Positions 1 through 8,260 of a DNA stretch of 64,000 bases are shown piece by piece. The DNA is from Domibacillus sp. DTU_2020_1001157_1_SI_ALB_TIR_016 (GTDB lineage: Bacteria > Bacillota > Bacilli > Bacillales > Domibacillaceae), in NCBI RefSeq assembly GCF_032341995.1, contig NZ_CP135439.1, forward strand, positions 434,001 through 498,000, read 5' to 3'. The notes under the pieces are model-generated. The model saw nothing but the letters and a program-made list of their open reading frames with translations, made no database searches and was not told the DNA's origin. The position numbers and the translations under genes were made by a program. Position 1 is the first letter of the stretch; each line of letters starts with the position of its first letter.

Positions 1-1286
1 AAACAATGCAAAATGCGATTCGAGAAAAAGAAGAAGAGCTGGCACCTCTTGAAGCGATCTTGAATACGAACCCAGAAGCAGAACATGAAGAGCTGCTGAA
101 GCAAATGGCGAGTCTTTCTTTTACAAAGGAATCGCTCAAGCAGGAACGGCAGCGCCTGCCGCTTTTTCAGTCGATCCAAGGAGAATGGCTGTCTCTGCTT
201 CAGGAAGCGAGCGATCACGATTTGGATGAAATCCGCAAGCTGTATGTAAAGCATGCGAACGTGATCGGCACCACCTGTGTGGCATCCGCGCGCAAGGACT
301 TTATCGGCAGCTATCCGGTTTTTGATGTGGTTATTATTGACGAAGTATCAAAAGCGACGCCACCGGAGCTTCTTTTACCAATGCTAAAAGGAAAGAAAGT
401 CATTTTAGTCGGTGACCATCACCAGCTGCCGCCGCTTTTAGGAAATGACACACTGGAAGAAACGCTGCAGGAGCTGGCGGAAGAAAACAAAGAGTTTGCC
501 GGAAAAGCGGAGCTGAAAGGATTGCTTGAGGAGTCGCTGTTTGAGCGCTTGTTTAAAAGCGTACCGGACACGAACAAAACGATGCTCGCCATTCAGTACC
601 GCATGCATGAAAATATTATGGAAACCATTACGCCATTTTATGAAGGGGAAAAAGACCGGCTTCAATGCGGCCTGCCGGACTCGGATGCAGTGCGCGACCA
701 CCTCCTGGAATCGCCGCTCATCCGCCGGAACAATCATTTGCTGTGGCTCGATATGCCGAATGAGCCGGCATTTTTCGAGGAACGCATGAAAGGCGGCAAA
801 AGCTTGTACAACCCGGCGGAGCTGCGGGAAATCGGTTCTCTGCTGAAAGAATTGGATGAAGCAACGGCACAGGCGATAGAAGCCGGCCGGATGAACGCAG
901 AGGAAAAGAAAAGTGTCGGCGTAATCAGCTTTTACGGAGAGCAGGTGAAAAAGTTGAACCGTCTCATTGAACAGGAGTTAGGGCTGCAACACCTGACGAT
1001 TCGTACAGGAACAGTGGACCGGTTCCAGGGCATGGAGATGGACGTTATTATCTTAAGTATGGTGCGTAATCACCAAAACAAGCATGACGATATCGGCTTT
1101 GCCCGAGACTATCGCCGCCTGAACGTCGCCCTCTCAAGAGCAAGAGAGCTGCTTGTGTTAGTCGGCAGTACGAAAATGTTTACCGAGCGGACGAAGCAGG
1201 CGGGCACAAGAAAGATGTACAAGCACGTATTAGAAACGGCCGAGCGGCAAAACGGCGTGCGCGTGTTTGAAGAAAGCAGAGGATAA
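1..1286 (+). CDS. Superfamily I DNA/RNA helicase, 5'-truncated by the window
   Basis: This is the C-terminal part of a UvrD/Upf1-like superfamily I helicase. The reading frame is open to the left edge, so the true start and the Walker A motif lie outside the window. Counting from the first visible Met (position 6), motif II appears as IDEVSKA (about 111-117), motif III as GDHHQLPPL (136-144), motif IV as QYRMHENIM (197-205), motif V as DRFQGMEMD (338-346) and motif VI as RLNVALSRAR (371-380). The order and spacing fit the AAA_11/AAA_12 helicase pair. The stop lies 5 bp before the next gene, so the two are probably cotranscribed. The substrate (DNA or RNA) cannot be read from the sequence. Confidence 0.9.
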   Translation, partial: TMQNAIREKEEELAPLEAILNTNPEAEHEELLKQMASLSFTKESLKQERQRLPLFQSIQGEWLSLLQEASDHDLDEIRKLYVKHANVIGTTCVASARKDFIGSYPVFDVVIIDEVSKATPPELLLPMLKGKKVILVGDHHQLPPLLGNDTLEETLQELAEENKEFAGKAELKGLLEESLFERLFKSVPDTNKTMLAIQYRMHENIMETITPFYEGEKDRLQCGLPDSDAVRDHLLESPLIRRNNHLLWLDMPNEPAFFEERMKGGKSLYNPAELREIGSLLKELDEATAQAIEAGRMNAEEKKSVGVISFYGEQVKKLNRLIEQELGLQHLTIRTGTVDRFQGMEMDVIILSMVRNHQNKHDDIGFARDYRRLNVALSRARELLVLVGSTKMFTERTKQAGTRKMYKHVLETAERQNGVRVFEESRG

Positions 1287-1291
1287 GCAGA

Positions 1292-2032
1292 ATGAAGAAA
1301 ACAATCGAAAAGCTGCGCGCAAACCTGCTCGAAAACCCGGCAGTGGAGATCAAAGAGTCAGCCGTATGGCAGTTGCCGGTCATTACTTATGCCGTCACGT
1401 TTAAACGGGTAAAGCGGCTGAAGATGGATATTTTAATGAAAATGCTGCTGCTCGCGTTCAACCAGACCGATATCCGCCGGGCGGCGAACCTGGCTGAAAT
1501 GCTGCTTGTCGAAGAGCTGTTTATTGAAGATTTAATTCAAAAGATGCTCAGGAGCGGCTCCATTCGGATGGAAAGAGAAGGCTACAAGCTGACAGAACGG
1601 GGCCAGGCACAGCTGGCAGAGGGCATTGTCGAAGAAGAAATGGATGAAGAAGAAACATCCCTTACCTACAGTCCGGTTCACGATGAGTTTTGGCCGGCAG
1701 CCGAAGAGCAGGAAGCAGGAGAGACGATCTACCGCTACCCAGCCGAACGGGAAATGACCGCTGAACGTCTGCTGCAGGCACTGGCTGAAGAAGACAATGA
1801 ACGGGCAGACGAAGAATTTCAAACACCCGTATCAGAAGTAACCGGGTTTGAAGAGCAGTTTACTTCACACGTTTCCTGCCTGGAGTTTCGGCTGTACAAC
1901 AAGGAGCAGGACGTTTTTTACGCGCGTGTCTGGAACACACATCTGGAGCACTGGGACGAAGCGCTCGAAAAACAAATCGAAGAACAAGAACGGCTGGAAT
2001 GGCGCGAAAGGTGGCTTTCAGCCAACGAATAA
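1292..2032 (+). CDS. Hypothetical protein, helicase partner with probable winged-helix N-terminus
   Basis: A 246-residue cytosolic protein with no signal peptide or membrane segment. Residues about 40-110 are helical and include a stretch resembling a winged-helix unit (RSGSIRMEREGYKLTERGQ), followed by a very acidic middle region (EEEMDEEETS) and a Trp/Glu-rich C-terminus. I do not recognise the family. Starting 5 bp after the helicase stop and ending at a terminator, it looks like an accessory subunit or regulator of that helicase; this is inferred from position only. Confidence 0.7.
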   Translation: MKKTIEKLRANLLENPAVEIKESAVWQLPVITYAVTFKRVKRLKMDILMKMLLLAFNQTDIRRAANLAEMLLVEELFIEDLIQKMLRSGSIRMEREGYKLTERGQAQLAEGIVEEEMDEEETSLTYSPVHDEFWPAAEEQEAGETIYRYPAEREMTAERLLQALAEEDNERADEEFQTPVSEVTGFEEQFTSHVSCLEFRLYNKEQDVFYARVWNTHLEHWDEALEKQIEEQERLEWRERWLSANE

Positions 2033-2063
2033 AGAGGGCGTCTTTAAGACAGCCCTCTTTTTT
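2033..2063 (+). terminator. Rho-independent terminator
   Basis: The stem AGAGGGC / GCCCTCT is followed by a run of T directly after the stop of the preceding gene. It ends the helicase operon and sits immediately before the first periodic GGCCGG element. Confidence 0.85.
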
Positions 2064-2065
2064 AT

Positions 2066-2171
2066 GGCCGGAAAATAGCACGTACGGCCGGAAAAAATGG
2101 ATTAGGGCCGGATTATTGTCCGTAATGGCCGGAAAAACGAGAATCCGGCCATCCAGCAAGCTTTTCCGGCC
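2066..2171. repeat. Periodic GGCCGG/CCGGCC intergenic element, copy A
   Basis: Forward cores GGCCGG start at 2066, 2086, 2106 and 2127, with steps of 20, 20 and 21 bp. Inverted cores CCGGCC follow at 2145 and 2166, a step of 21 bp. The centre, from last forward to first inverted core, is 18 bp. Forward cores are mostly followed by A-rich sequence and inverted cores are preceded by T- or A-rich sequence. The copy lies between convergent genes, after a terminator. Copies B and C share the plan. Function unknown. Confidence 0.85.
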
Positions 2172-2193
2172 CAAACAAAGAAATTTCTGGATC

Positions 2194-3201
2194 TTATCTT
2201 GTAATAAACATCTGTGTATAGTACCGATTGTAAACCCCGACGCCGATTTCTTTAAAAACTGGATTTAAAATATTGCTTCGGTGTCCGGGACTGTTCATCC
2301 AGCCTTCCATCACGGCTTCTGCATCTGCATACCCGGCGGCAATGTTTTCACCAGCGGTTGTGTAACGAAGGCCAAAGTCTGTTAACATATCAAACGGGCT
2401 GCCGTATGTCGGGGAGTTGTGGTCAAAATAACCCCGGTCGTGCATATCCTTTGATTTCGTCCGCGCGATAAAGCTGACGTCATTTGCCAGTTTAACAGGC
2501 GCAAGGCCAACTTTTGCCCGCTCCTCGTTCACAAGCTGTCCAATCGCTTTTTCAGTGGCATTCGGCACAAAGGAAGGATCGATCGTGTAATCCGGTTTTT
2601 CATCTGTTCCTAAAAAGTTATCAATATTCAGCATGAAAATCGCCATCTGTCCGCGTGTGACAATGCCGTCCGGACTGTACTGGTTATTGCCTGTACCGTT
2701 TGTCAGACCATTGGCTGCAAGTGCATTAATATAGGAAGCGTAAGGATGAGAAGCGGGTACATCGGTAAACGGCACATCAAGTGTTCCACTTAACCCAAGC
2801 GCTCTGACAACGGTGCGGGCAAGTTCTGCACGCGTTACTTTTGTGTCCGGATAAAAACGATTGCCAAGCTCGAATACATTCTGATAAGCATAGTAGGCGA
2901 TGTACGGAAAAGCAGCCTGGCTCGGGGCAACATCAGAATACGGAAGTTTTACATTTTGGTAGCCTGTAATCCCTTGAACACGTCCTAAAAAAATCGTACT
3001 CTGAGCGCGGGTGACCGGCTCGTTTTGGCGGAACGTCCCATCAGGGAAACCGGAAATCAGTCCGCGGTCAGCCATTTCTTCTACCGCTTCATACGCTTTT
3101 TCATTTGGATGTACGTCCGGGAAGGCGGCGGCATCTGCCGAATGGCCCCAGAGAGAGATGGTCAAAAGAAGGCTGGTCAACAAAGCGGTGAATTTCTTCA
3201 T
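2194..3201 (-). CDS. SLH-domain protein with C-terminal CAP (SCP/PR1, YkwD-like) domain
   Basis: A 335-residue exported protein. Residues 1-25 form a signal peptide ending ADAAA. Three SLH modules follow (about 26-70, 86-135, 145-190), recognisable by FPDV...GLISGFPDGTF...VTRAQ patterns; in this family SLH triplets bind pyruvylated secondary wall polymer. A CAP domain covers about 218-335, with the conserved His in YFDHNSP, Glu in GENIA, His in SPGHRSNIL and the IGVGV strand. CAP domains of YkwD type occur in many Bacillus surface proteins, with unsettled biochemical roles. The start ATG follows GGAGGG. The gene is monocistronic and convergent with the helicase operon. Confidence 0.9.
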   Translation of the reverse strand: MKKFTALLTSLLLTISLWGHSADAAAFPDVHPNEKAYEAVEEMADRGLISGFPDGTFRQNEPVTRAQSTIFLGRVQGITGYQNVKLPYSDVAPSQAAFPYIAYYAYQNVFELGNRFYPDTKVTRAELARTVVRALGLSGTLDVPFTDVPASHPYASYINALAANGLTNGTGNNQYSPDGIVTRGQMAIFMLNIDNFLGTDEKPDYTIDPSFVPNATEKAIGQLVNEERAKVGLAPVKLANDVSFIARTKSKDMHDRGYFDHNSPTYGSPFDMLTDFGLRYTTAGENIAAGYADAEAVMEGWMNSPGHRSNILNPVFKEIGVGVYNRYYTQMFITR

Positions 3202-3349
3202 TTTATTCCCTCCATTCTTTTTTATCCTATTCTATAAAACTATACCTCGTTCCATAAATTTGTAAAACTCATCCAGTTCGTAAAGTAGGGAAATTCTACT
3301 TATTTTTTTAATCCTTTATTTAATTTTAAAAAAATCCGCCGATAAACCT

Positions 3350-3433
3350 GGTAGGGTACAGCCGTAGAAATGCGGTGCCACAAAGCTATAGGGGCTAAAG
3401 CAATTTGCCAGGCCAGCCAGCTGCCATGCCCTA
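3350..3433 (+). promoter_or_regulatory. Cyclic di-GMP-I (GEMM-I) riboswitch 1
   Basis: The conserved GEMM-I core is present: CAAAGCTATAGGGGCTAA around 3380-3398, the tetraloop-receptor hairpin arm and the GCCAGCCAGCTGCC arm around 3412-3424. TAGGGTA (about 3351-3357) can pair with TGCCCTA near the 3' end as P1. The SD AGGAGG lies about 10 nt downstream and no T-run terminator intervenes, so translational control of the SLH-Ig gene is more likely than termination. That expression mode is inference. Confidence 0.9.
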
Positions 3434-3455
3434 AAGACAGAAGGAGGAACAGGGA

Positions 3456-4997
3456 ATGAAGAAAAAATGGACACCAGCCGTTGCAGCCGTGCTTGCAGCA
3501 GGCGTTATGTTTTCAGGAGAAGAAATCACGTTTGCGGCCCAGGCGGAGAGCATGCCGTACAACGTGCTTGCAAGCAAAAAAGAAAATCAGGGCCAGACGC
3601 AGCAGTTTAAATCAATCGATAAGCAGCTTGATAAAATCGAAGAAAAGCTGCTCGAATACAAAGAGAAAATGAACAAAATCAAGGAAGAAGAAAAGCAGGA
3701 AGAAAGCGATCAAACAGAAGAGGTGGTTCAGCCAGTAGCGCCAGCACCGACAGAAACGCCAGCTGAGACACCGGCTGAAACACCAGCTTCAAATGAAACG
3801 GTGACAACAAGCGCTGATTCTGTTGAAGAAACAGAAACAGACAGTGATGATGATTCAATGGTTGAAGAAGGAACAGAAGAAGAACAGGTAGAAAAAGACC
3901 TTGAAGGCCAGCCAGGCTACCGTGGGAAGTTCGGCGCACTCGAAAACCGCTTGAACGCTGTTTCCAGGCAGGTCGCATCTCTTTCTTCAAAAGGAGTGGA
4001 TGCAGCAGCAGTAGCGGAAAGACAAGCGCGCATTGATTCCTTAAAGAAGGACGTAGCAGCAGTTCTTGCATCTATCGGCCAAATTGAAAAAGACATTCAA
4101 GCGGAAATCAAAGCGGATAAAACCGTAAAGGAAAAAGCACTGAAAAAAGGCGTCACGCTGACAAAGAGCTGGACAATCAAGTTTAGCAAAAGTTTAGGCG
4201 CAGACACATTGTCTACACTGGACCTTGTTGTGATGGATGCAGCGGGAAGCCTTGTAGAAACAACATTCACGTATTCCGACAAAACAAAAACGATTACGCT
4301 GACTCCGCTTCAGCCATACCAAAAAGGCGTAACATACACGCTTTACATCGGTAAAGGCATTGAAGGCGCAAACGGCGTACCGCTCAAACATACTGTGAAA
4401 ATGGACTTCACAACGACAACAACAGGCACAACCGCTGCGGCAAGCATCAAAGCAGCTGGATTCTCTGATGTGTCAGACCGCTACCAGGAAGCGGTACAGG
4501 CAATGGTCGACCAGGGGATTACATCCGGTGTTGGCAACGACAAGTTTGGCATCGATCAGCAAATTAAACGGGTCGATGCAGCTGTGATGCTGGCAAAAGC
4601 ATTAAAGCTTGAGACTGGTTCTGCGCCAAATGCAGGTTTTAAAGACGTACCACAGCGTGCGCAGGCAGCGGTCAACGCACTTGTAAAAGCGGGCATTCTT
4701 TCCGGCAAAACAGCGACAACGTTTGGTGCTGATCAAACATTGACACGCGGGGAACTGGCGATTGTTTTAATGCGTACGCTTAAACTGTCGGGCGATTCCA
4801 CAACACTTGCATTCAAGGATGTGCCGGCACGCTATGAAGCAGCCGTAAAAGCGATGGTTGCAAACGACATTACAAACGGCAAAACAGCGACCGTTTTTGG
4901 CACAACCGATCCGGTTAAACGCGGCGACTTTGCGGTGTTCTTCCACAGAGCGAAAAATCAGCCTGCACAAGATTTAGAAGTGGTTGAGATTTCTTAA
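3456..4997 (+). CDS. SLH-anchored surface protein with coiled coils and an Ig-like domain
   Basis: 513 residues. A signal peptide covers about 1-28 (ending TFAAQ). A Lys/Glu coiled coil follows (about 45-90), then a TPAET-repeat, Glu-rich linker (about 90-150), a second helical stretch (150-220) and a Big_5/SbsA-type Ig-like domain (about 230-325, with TWTIKFSK-like and YTLYIGKGI strands). Three SLH modules end the protein (about 337-385, 395-443, 455-500). It is a wall-bound structural or adhesive protein by architecture. The c-di-GMP-I riboswitch directly upstream implies that the cell couples its synthesis to the sessile/motile second messenger. SD AGGAGG fits the ATG. Confidence 0.9.
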   Translation: MKKKWTPAVAAVLAAGVMFSGEEITFAAQAESMPYNVLASKKENQGQTQQFKSIDKQLDKIEEKLLEYKEKMNKIKEEEKQEESDQTEEVVQPVAPAPTETPAETPAETPASNETVTTSADSVEETETDSDDDSMVEEGTEEEQVEKDLEGQPGYRGKFGALENRLNAVSRQVASLSSKGVDAAAVAERQARIDSLKKDVAAVLASIGQIEKDIQAEIKADKTVKEKALKKGVTLTKSWTIKFSKSLGADTLSTLDLVVMDAAGSLVETTFTYSDKTKTITLTPLQPYQKGVTYTLYIGKGIEGANGVPLKHTVKMDFTTTTTGTTAAASIKAAGFSDVSDRYQEAVQAMVDQGITSGVGNDKFGIDQQIKRVDAAVMLAKALKLETGSAPNAGFKDVPQRAQAAVNALVKAGILSGKTATTFGADQTLTRGELAIVLMRTLKLSGDSTTLAFKDVPARYEAAVKAMVANDITNGKTATVFGTTDPVKRGDFAVFFHRAKNQPAQDLEVVEIS

Positions 4998-5005
4998 TGA
5001 ACGAC

Positions 5006-5039
5006 AAAAGAGCTGTCCTTGAGAGGACAGCTCTTTTTA
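5006..5039. terminator. Bidirectional terminator
   Basis: The stem AAAGAGCTGTCC / GGACAGCTCTTT with T-runs on both strands serves the SLH-Ig gene (+) and the convergent SH3b gene (-). Confidence 0.85.
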
Positions 5040-5040
5040 T

Positions 5041-5760
5041 TTATCTTGCTGTGACTTTTATCAACTCAGAGGTCGTTTTTCCGTTGTAGGTTTGCTTGAT
5101 GATTCCTGTATTAGGGGCATAGTAGTTGATAAAGCCTGCGCTTGATTTAACGGTGACAACACCTCTGAACTTGCCGGCTGCGGTTGTCAGAATACCGCCG
5201 GTGCCAGTGATTTTATACGTGACTCCACTTCCTTCAAGGCCATCACTCCACGTTTTTCCTACTTTAATTGGATAAGCAATTTCTGCGTAGTATTCAGACG
5301 CCCGCCAGCCAATGTAAAGTCCTTTATTGTTTTCATATACAAGATAAGTGCCGCCAGGGTTGGTTTCCTGCCACTCATCCCATCCATTGTACTTGCCCAC
5401 ATACGAGCTTTTAAATGTCACACCATTTGTTTTATACGTGTATATCTTCGTTTTGTCCATCAAGTAGCTGTACATGCGCAAGTATTTCGATGCAACATAG
5501 CCGCGCTTGCCTTTAAAACCAATTTCGCTCCAGCCGGACTTCGACTGCGAATAAACAGATACAGACACGTTGTTTTTCAGTGTACCAATAATTTTGTAGT
5601 TCGTTCCCGGACCGCTCCGGACATTCAGGACGCCGCTGGTAATACTGACATAGCCGACTTTGGCGCTGGCTGCTTTTGACTCGGAAGGCTGCAGGCTGAA
5701 TACGGCAGAAAAAGCCAGAATAAAAGCTAAAGCGAAAGAAACAAGTTTTTTCTTTTTCAT
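5041..5760 (-). CDS. Exported SH3b-domain protein
   Basis: 239 residues. The signal peptide (about 1-31) ends SKAAS. A bacterial SH3 domain spans about 33-95, shown by GVLNVRSGPGTNYKIIGTL and GWSEIGFKGKRGYVASKYL; such domains usually bind peptidoglycan. The remaining 140 residues form a beta-rich domain (YLVYENNKGLYIGWRASEYY, GVTYKITGTGG, NTGIIKQTYNGKT) that I do not recognise by name but that resembles secreted Bacillus lipoprotein-like beta domains. The start ATG is preceded by AAAGGAG; a TATAAT about 40 bp upstream is a candidate -10. No enzyme motif is visible. Confidence 0.8.
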   Translation of the reverse strand: MKKKKLVSFALAFILAFSAVFSLQPSESKAASAKVGYVSITSGVLNVRSGPGTNYKIIGTLKNNVSVSVYSQSKSGWSEIGFKGKRGYVASKYLRMYSYLMDKTKIYTYKTNGVTFKSSYVGKYNGWDEWQETNPGGTYLVYENNKGLYIGWRASEYYAEIAYPIKVGKTWSDGLEGSGVTYKITGTGGILTTAAGKFRGVVTVKSSAGFINYYAPNTGIIKQTYNGKTTSELIKVTAR

Positions 5761-5859
5761 CCTTTATTCTCCTTTACAATTGATAGGGATATTATACTGT
5801 ACAGCTGAGAAGAAATTTCCGAAAAAATAGAGAATAAAGAAATTTATTTATTAAAATAA

Positions 5860-5894
5860 AAACAGCCCAGCAGCATAGCTCTGGGCTGTTTTTT
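5860..5894. terminator. Terminator overlapping the 3' end of the SLH gene
   Basis: AACAGCCCAG / CTGGGCTGTT hairpin with T-rich flanks on both strands. It includes the stop codon of the minus-strand gene. Confidence 0.8.
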
Positions 5895-6849
5895 ATAGTA
5901 TTTCGTTCATTAAATCTTCTTTCATTTGCTTTTTCGCTGCTTCATATGCCGTTTTAAATGACTGTGCTTCAGAAGCGCTAAAGCCGGCTTTTGTTAAAGC
6001 TGCCGTTAGTTGTGTGTAAAGTGCATTAAAATCGGCGTCTGTTTCAGCTTCTACTTTTGAAGCAAGTGGAAAGTACTTGTTATAGACAGTCATCAAGTCA
6101 GCGCCGGCATCAAGTTCGGCTTTTGCCTGGCCGGCAAGAACGTCCAAATCGGCTTCTGCTTGGGCTTGCAGAGCTGTGAAATCATCTGCATATTCTGCTT
6201 TAATCTCGGCTGCTGTTTGAGTTCCGGGCACCGGCGTTCCTGGGACAGGTGCTTCAAACTTGCGGGCATTGTTTAAAAAGATCGCCATTTGGCCGCGTGT
6301 TACGACGCCAGCCGGGTCATATTTCCCATCACCAACGCCAGTTGTAATACCCGCTGCTGCGAGTGCACGAATATAAGAAGCGGCACCGTGTGTAGGCGAT
6401 ACATCCGTAAACGGCATCGCGGATGAAGCTGGAAGATCAAACGCACGTGTTAAAATAATCGCCATTTCAGAGCGGGAAAGCGGACGCCCCGGATAAAAGC
6501 GGCTGCTGTCGCTGAAAATACCGCGTTTCATTAACTCTGCTACATATGGGTAAGCACGCGAAGTGGAAGGAAGATCGGTAAAAGTTTTAGTAGAGGTGCT
6601 TACTTTAATTCCAAGTGCACGTCCAATTAAAATCGCACTTTCCGCGCGTGTCACAGATTGATACTGCTTAAATGTCCCGTCCGGGAAGCCTGAAATAACA
6701 CCCGCTTCCACCATCGCTTCCACCGCTTCGTAAGCACGGTGGCTCGTTTTAACATCCGGAAACTGGGCAGCGGAAACAGAAGAAACAAAAATAGAAGCGG
6801 CCAGCACAGGCGTTAGAGCAGCTGCCGCAGCTTTCTTTTTAAACGTCAT
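5893..6849 (-). CDS. SLH-domain protein with a C-terminal helical domain shared with the next gene
   Basis: 318 residues from the ATG at 6849. A GTG two codons upstream is also in frame but lies too close to AAGGAG. A signal peptide (ending SVSAA) is followed by three SLH modules (FPDVKTSHRAYEAVEAMVE, FTDLPSTSRAYPYVAELMK, FTDVSPTHGAASYIRALAA), a PGTPVPGT linker and a C-terminal domain of about 105 residues. That domain (TAAEIKAEYADDFTALQAQ ... VEAETDADFNALY) aligns along its length with the C-terminus of the neighbouring 7116-8027 product. It is alpha-helical with no recognised name. The wall-anchored form of a shared module is inferred. Confidence 0.88.
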   Translation of the reverse strand: MTFKKKAAAAALTPVLAASIFVSSVSAAQFPDVKTSHRAYEAVEAMVEAGVISGFPDGTFKQYQSVTRAESAILIGRALGIKVSTSTKTFTDLPSTSRAYPYVAELMKRGIFSDSSRFYPGRPLSRSEMAIILTRAFDLPASSAMPFTDVSPTHGAASYIRALAAAGITTGVGDGKYDPAGVVTRGQMAIFLNNARKFEAPVPGTPVPGTQTAAEIKAEYADDFTALQAQAEADLDVLAGQAKAELDAGADLMTVYNKYFPLASKVEAETDADFNALYTQLTAALTKAGFSASEAQSFKTAYEAAKKQMKEDLMNEIL

Positions 6850-7076
6850 GAACACATTCTCCTTTTAGATATAGTACAAGAATTATAGCATGGCAGTGGA
6901 AGAACTCCCAGGTTTTTCTTATTTTATAAGCTTCAAAGAGTGAAGGAAAGAATGCCGGGCTGCATTTCCAGTAAGCGGTTAAAAGGATTCTCTTTTTTAA
7001 TACGGTAGGATACTTTAATGAGAGAAAACGAGCACATTCCTTGTTTTTTAACACAGGATTTAAGTGTATCATTGCA

Positions 7077-7106
7077 TAGTAAAAGGACCTGCGGATGCAG
7101 ATCCTT
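7077..7106 (-). terminator. Terminator of the membrane-anchored gene
   Basis: An imperfect hairpin, AAAGGATCTGC / GCAGGTCCTTTT as read on the minus strand, with a short T-run just beyond the stop of 7116-8027. Confidence 0.65.
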
Positions 7107-7115
7107 TCCTATTAT

Positions 7116-8027
7116 TTATCCACCTGTTACTTTACTCATTAATTCATTGCGCAGCCCTTCTTTAGTTGCTTCATACTGCGCTTTGTATTCATCCGCAGCA
7201 GATGTGCCCAGGCCGTTTGCTTTCAGCTCGCTTGTCATCGACTTGTACAGGGAGTTAAAAGCAGAATCGGTTTTCGCTTCTACGCTTGATGCCGCACCGC
7301 TGTATTTTTGATAGAAATAAGCGGGGTTGATCGTTTCACCGGCCGCTTTTTTCGCTGCGTACTCGCTTTGTGCCTGGCCGACTAGGGCACCAAGCTGGCT
7401 TTGTGCCTGTCCCTGCAGGCTGTCAAATGAACCAGAGTAGCGCGACTTGATATTTGCTGCTGTAACACGGCCAGTTGACCCGGTTTCTCCTCCGGCAGCC
7501 GGAGCTGTTGAGCCGGAACCGTTAGAGGCAGATCCACCTGAGCTTGAACCGCCGGAAGAACTTGAATTACTGGAATTGCTAGAATCGGCTGTGCTGCCAG
7601 ACGAACCAGAATTGTTCGTTCCGCCAGTTGAAGCAGCCGTTCCTCCAGTACCGGAGCCGCCAGAAGCAGTGCTGCCAGCTGCTGTTTGATTGCCCGCTGT
7701 GGCAGCTGTGCCGCTTGTGCCAGCCGAGATCGCTTTATTATATTCCGGTGAGCTGAACCATTCATCAGTAGACATGGTAGAACCGTCTGCTAACACAAAG
7801 TCGCCTTTCTGATCGACAATGACCAGTCCTTCTTCATCTTTTTGAACCCCTTCAGGAAGCGGTGTCCCTTCCGGAAAAGAAATAGAATATGGATCTTCAA
7901 CAATCTTGTCCACCTGCTCATCAGCCACATCATACTTTTTTACCTTCGTAAAATAGTAAAGTGCGCCTCCTCCAGCTAGAGCAAGGAAAAGAACAACGAC
8001 CAGGGCAATTTTAACAAACCTTCGCAA
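7116..8027 (-). CDS. Membrane-anchored protein with Ser/Gly-rich stalk and shared C-terminal domain
   Basis: 303 residues. The start is TTG at 8027, 9 nt after GGGAGG. An N-terminal membrane helix (about 6-29, IALVVVLFLALAGGGALYYF) is followed by a small acidic region (about 30-95), a low-complexity Ser/Gly/Ala/Thr stalk of about 90 residues and a C-terminal helical domain (about 190-300, TAANIKSRYSGSFDSLQGQ ... VEAKTDSAFNSLYK). This domain is clearly paralogous to the end of the adjacent SLH protein. One copy is held in the membrane and the other on the wall. Function unknown; the pair may bridge or sense the membrane-wall space. Confidence 0.8.
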   Translation of the reverse strand: MRRFVKIALVVVLFLALAGGGALYYFTKVKKYDVADEQVDKIVEDPYSISFPEGTPLPEGVQKDEEGLVIVDQKGDFVLADGSTMSTDEWFSSPEYNKAISAGTSGTAATAGNQTAAGSTASGGSGTGGTAASTGGTNNSGSSGSTADSSNSSNSSSSGGSSSGGSASNGSGSTAPAAGGETGSTGRVTAANIKSRYSGSFDSLQGQAQSQLGALVGQAQSEYAAKKAAGETINPAYFYQKYSGAASSVEAKTDSAFNSLYKSMTSELKANGLGTSAADEYKAQYEATKEGLRNELMSKVTGG

Positions 8028-8211
8028 AAGTAAGTGCCTCCCTTTTTTGGATAATTTCTTATTTGTAGTATAACACGCAAAATTTAGAAAATAATATCAT
8101 TTGAATAATCTGATAATATATGAATTTAGTCTTGAGATTATTACAGTTATGTGTAGAACTATTGATTTTAGTAGGATGTTTCTGTATTCTTTTACCTGTG
8201 ATTACATAAAT

Positions 8212-8229
8212 ATTCTACTTTAGTAGAAT
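8212..8229. promoter_or_regulatory. Palindrome upstream of the large SLH gene
   Basis: ATTCTACT-TT-AGTAGAAT has 8-bp perfect arms and lies 32 bp before the TTG start, a plausible operator position or RNA hairpin. A looser AAGTAG...CTACTT copy lies at 3283-3301, upstream of riboswitch 1. No regulator is identified. Confidence 0.45.
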
Positions 8230-8260
8230 TATATAAAATGATAAAGAAGAGGTGACAAGA

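Noticed and set aside
7447..7689. 80-codon ORF on the plus strand
   Set aside because: Pro/Glu/Ala-rich shadow of the Ser/Gly stalk of the minus-strand gene.
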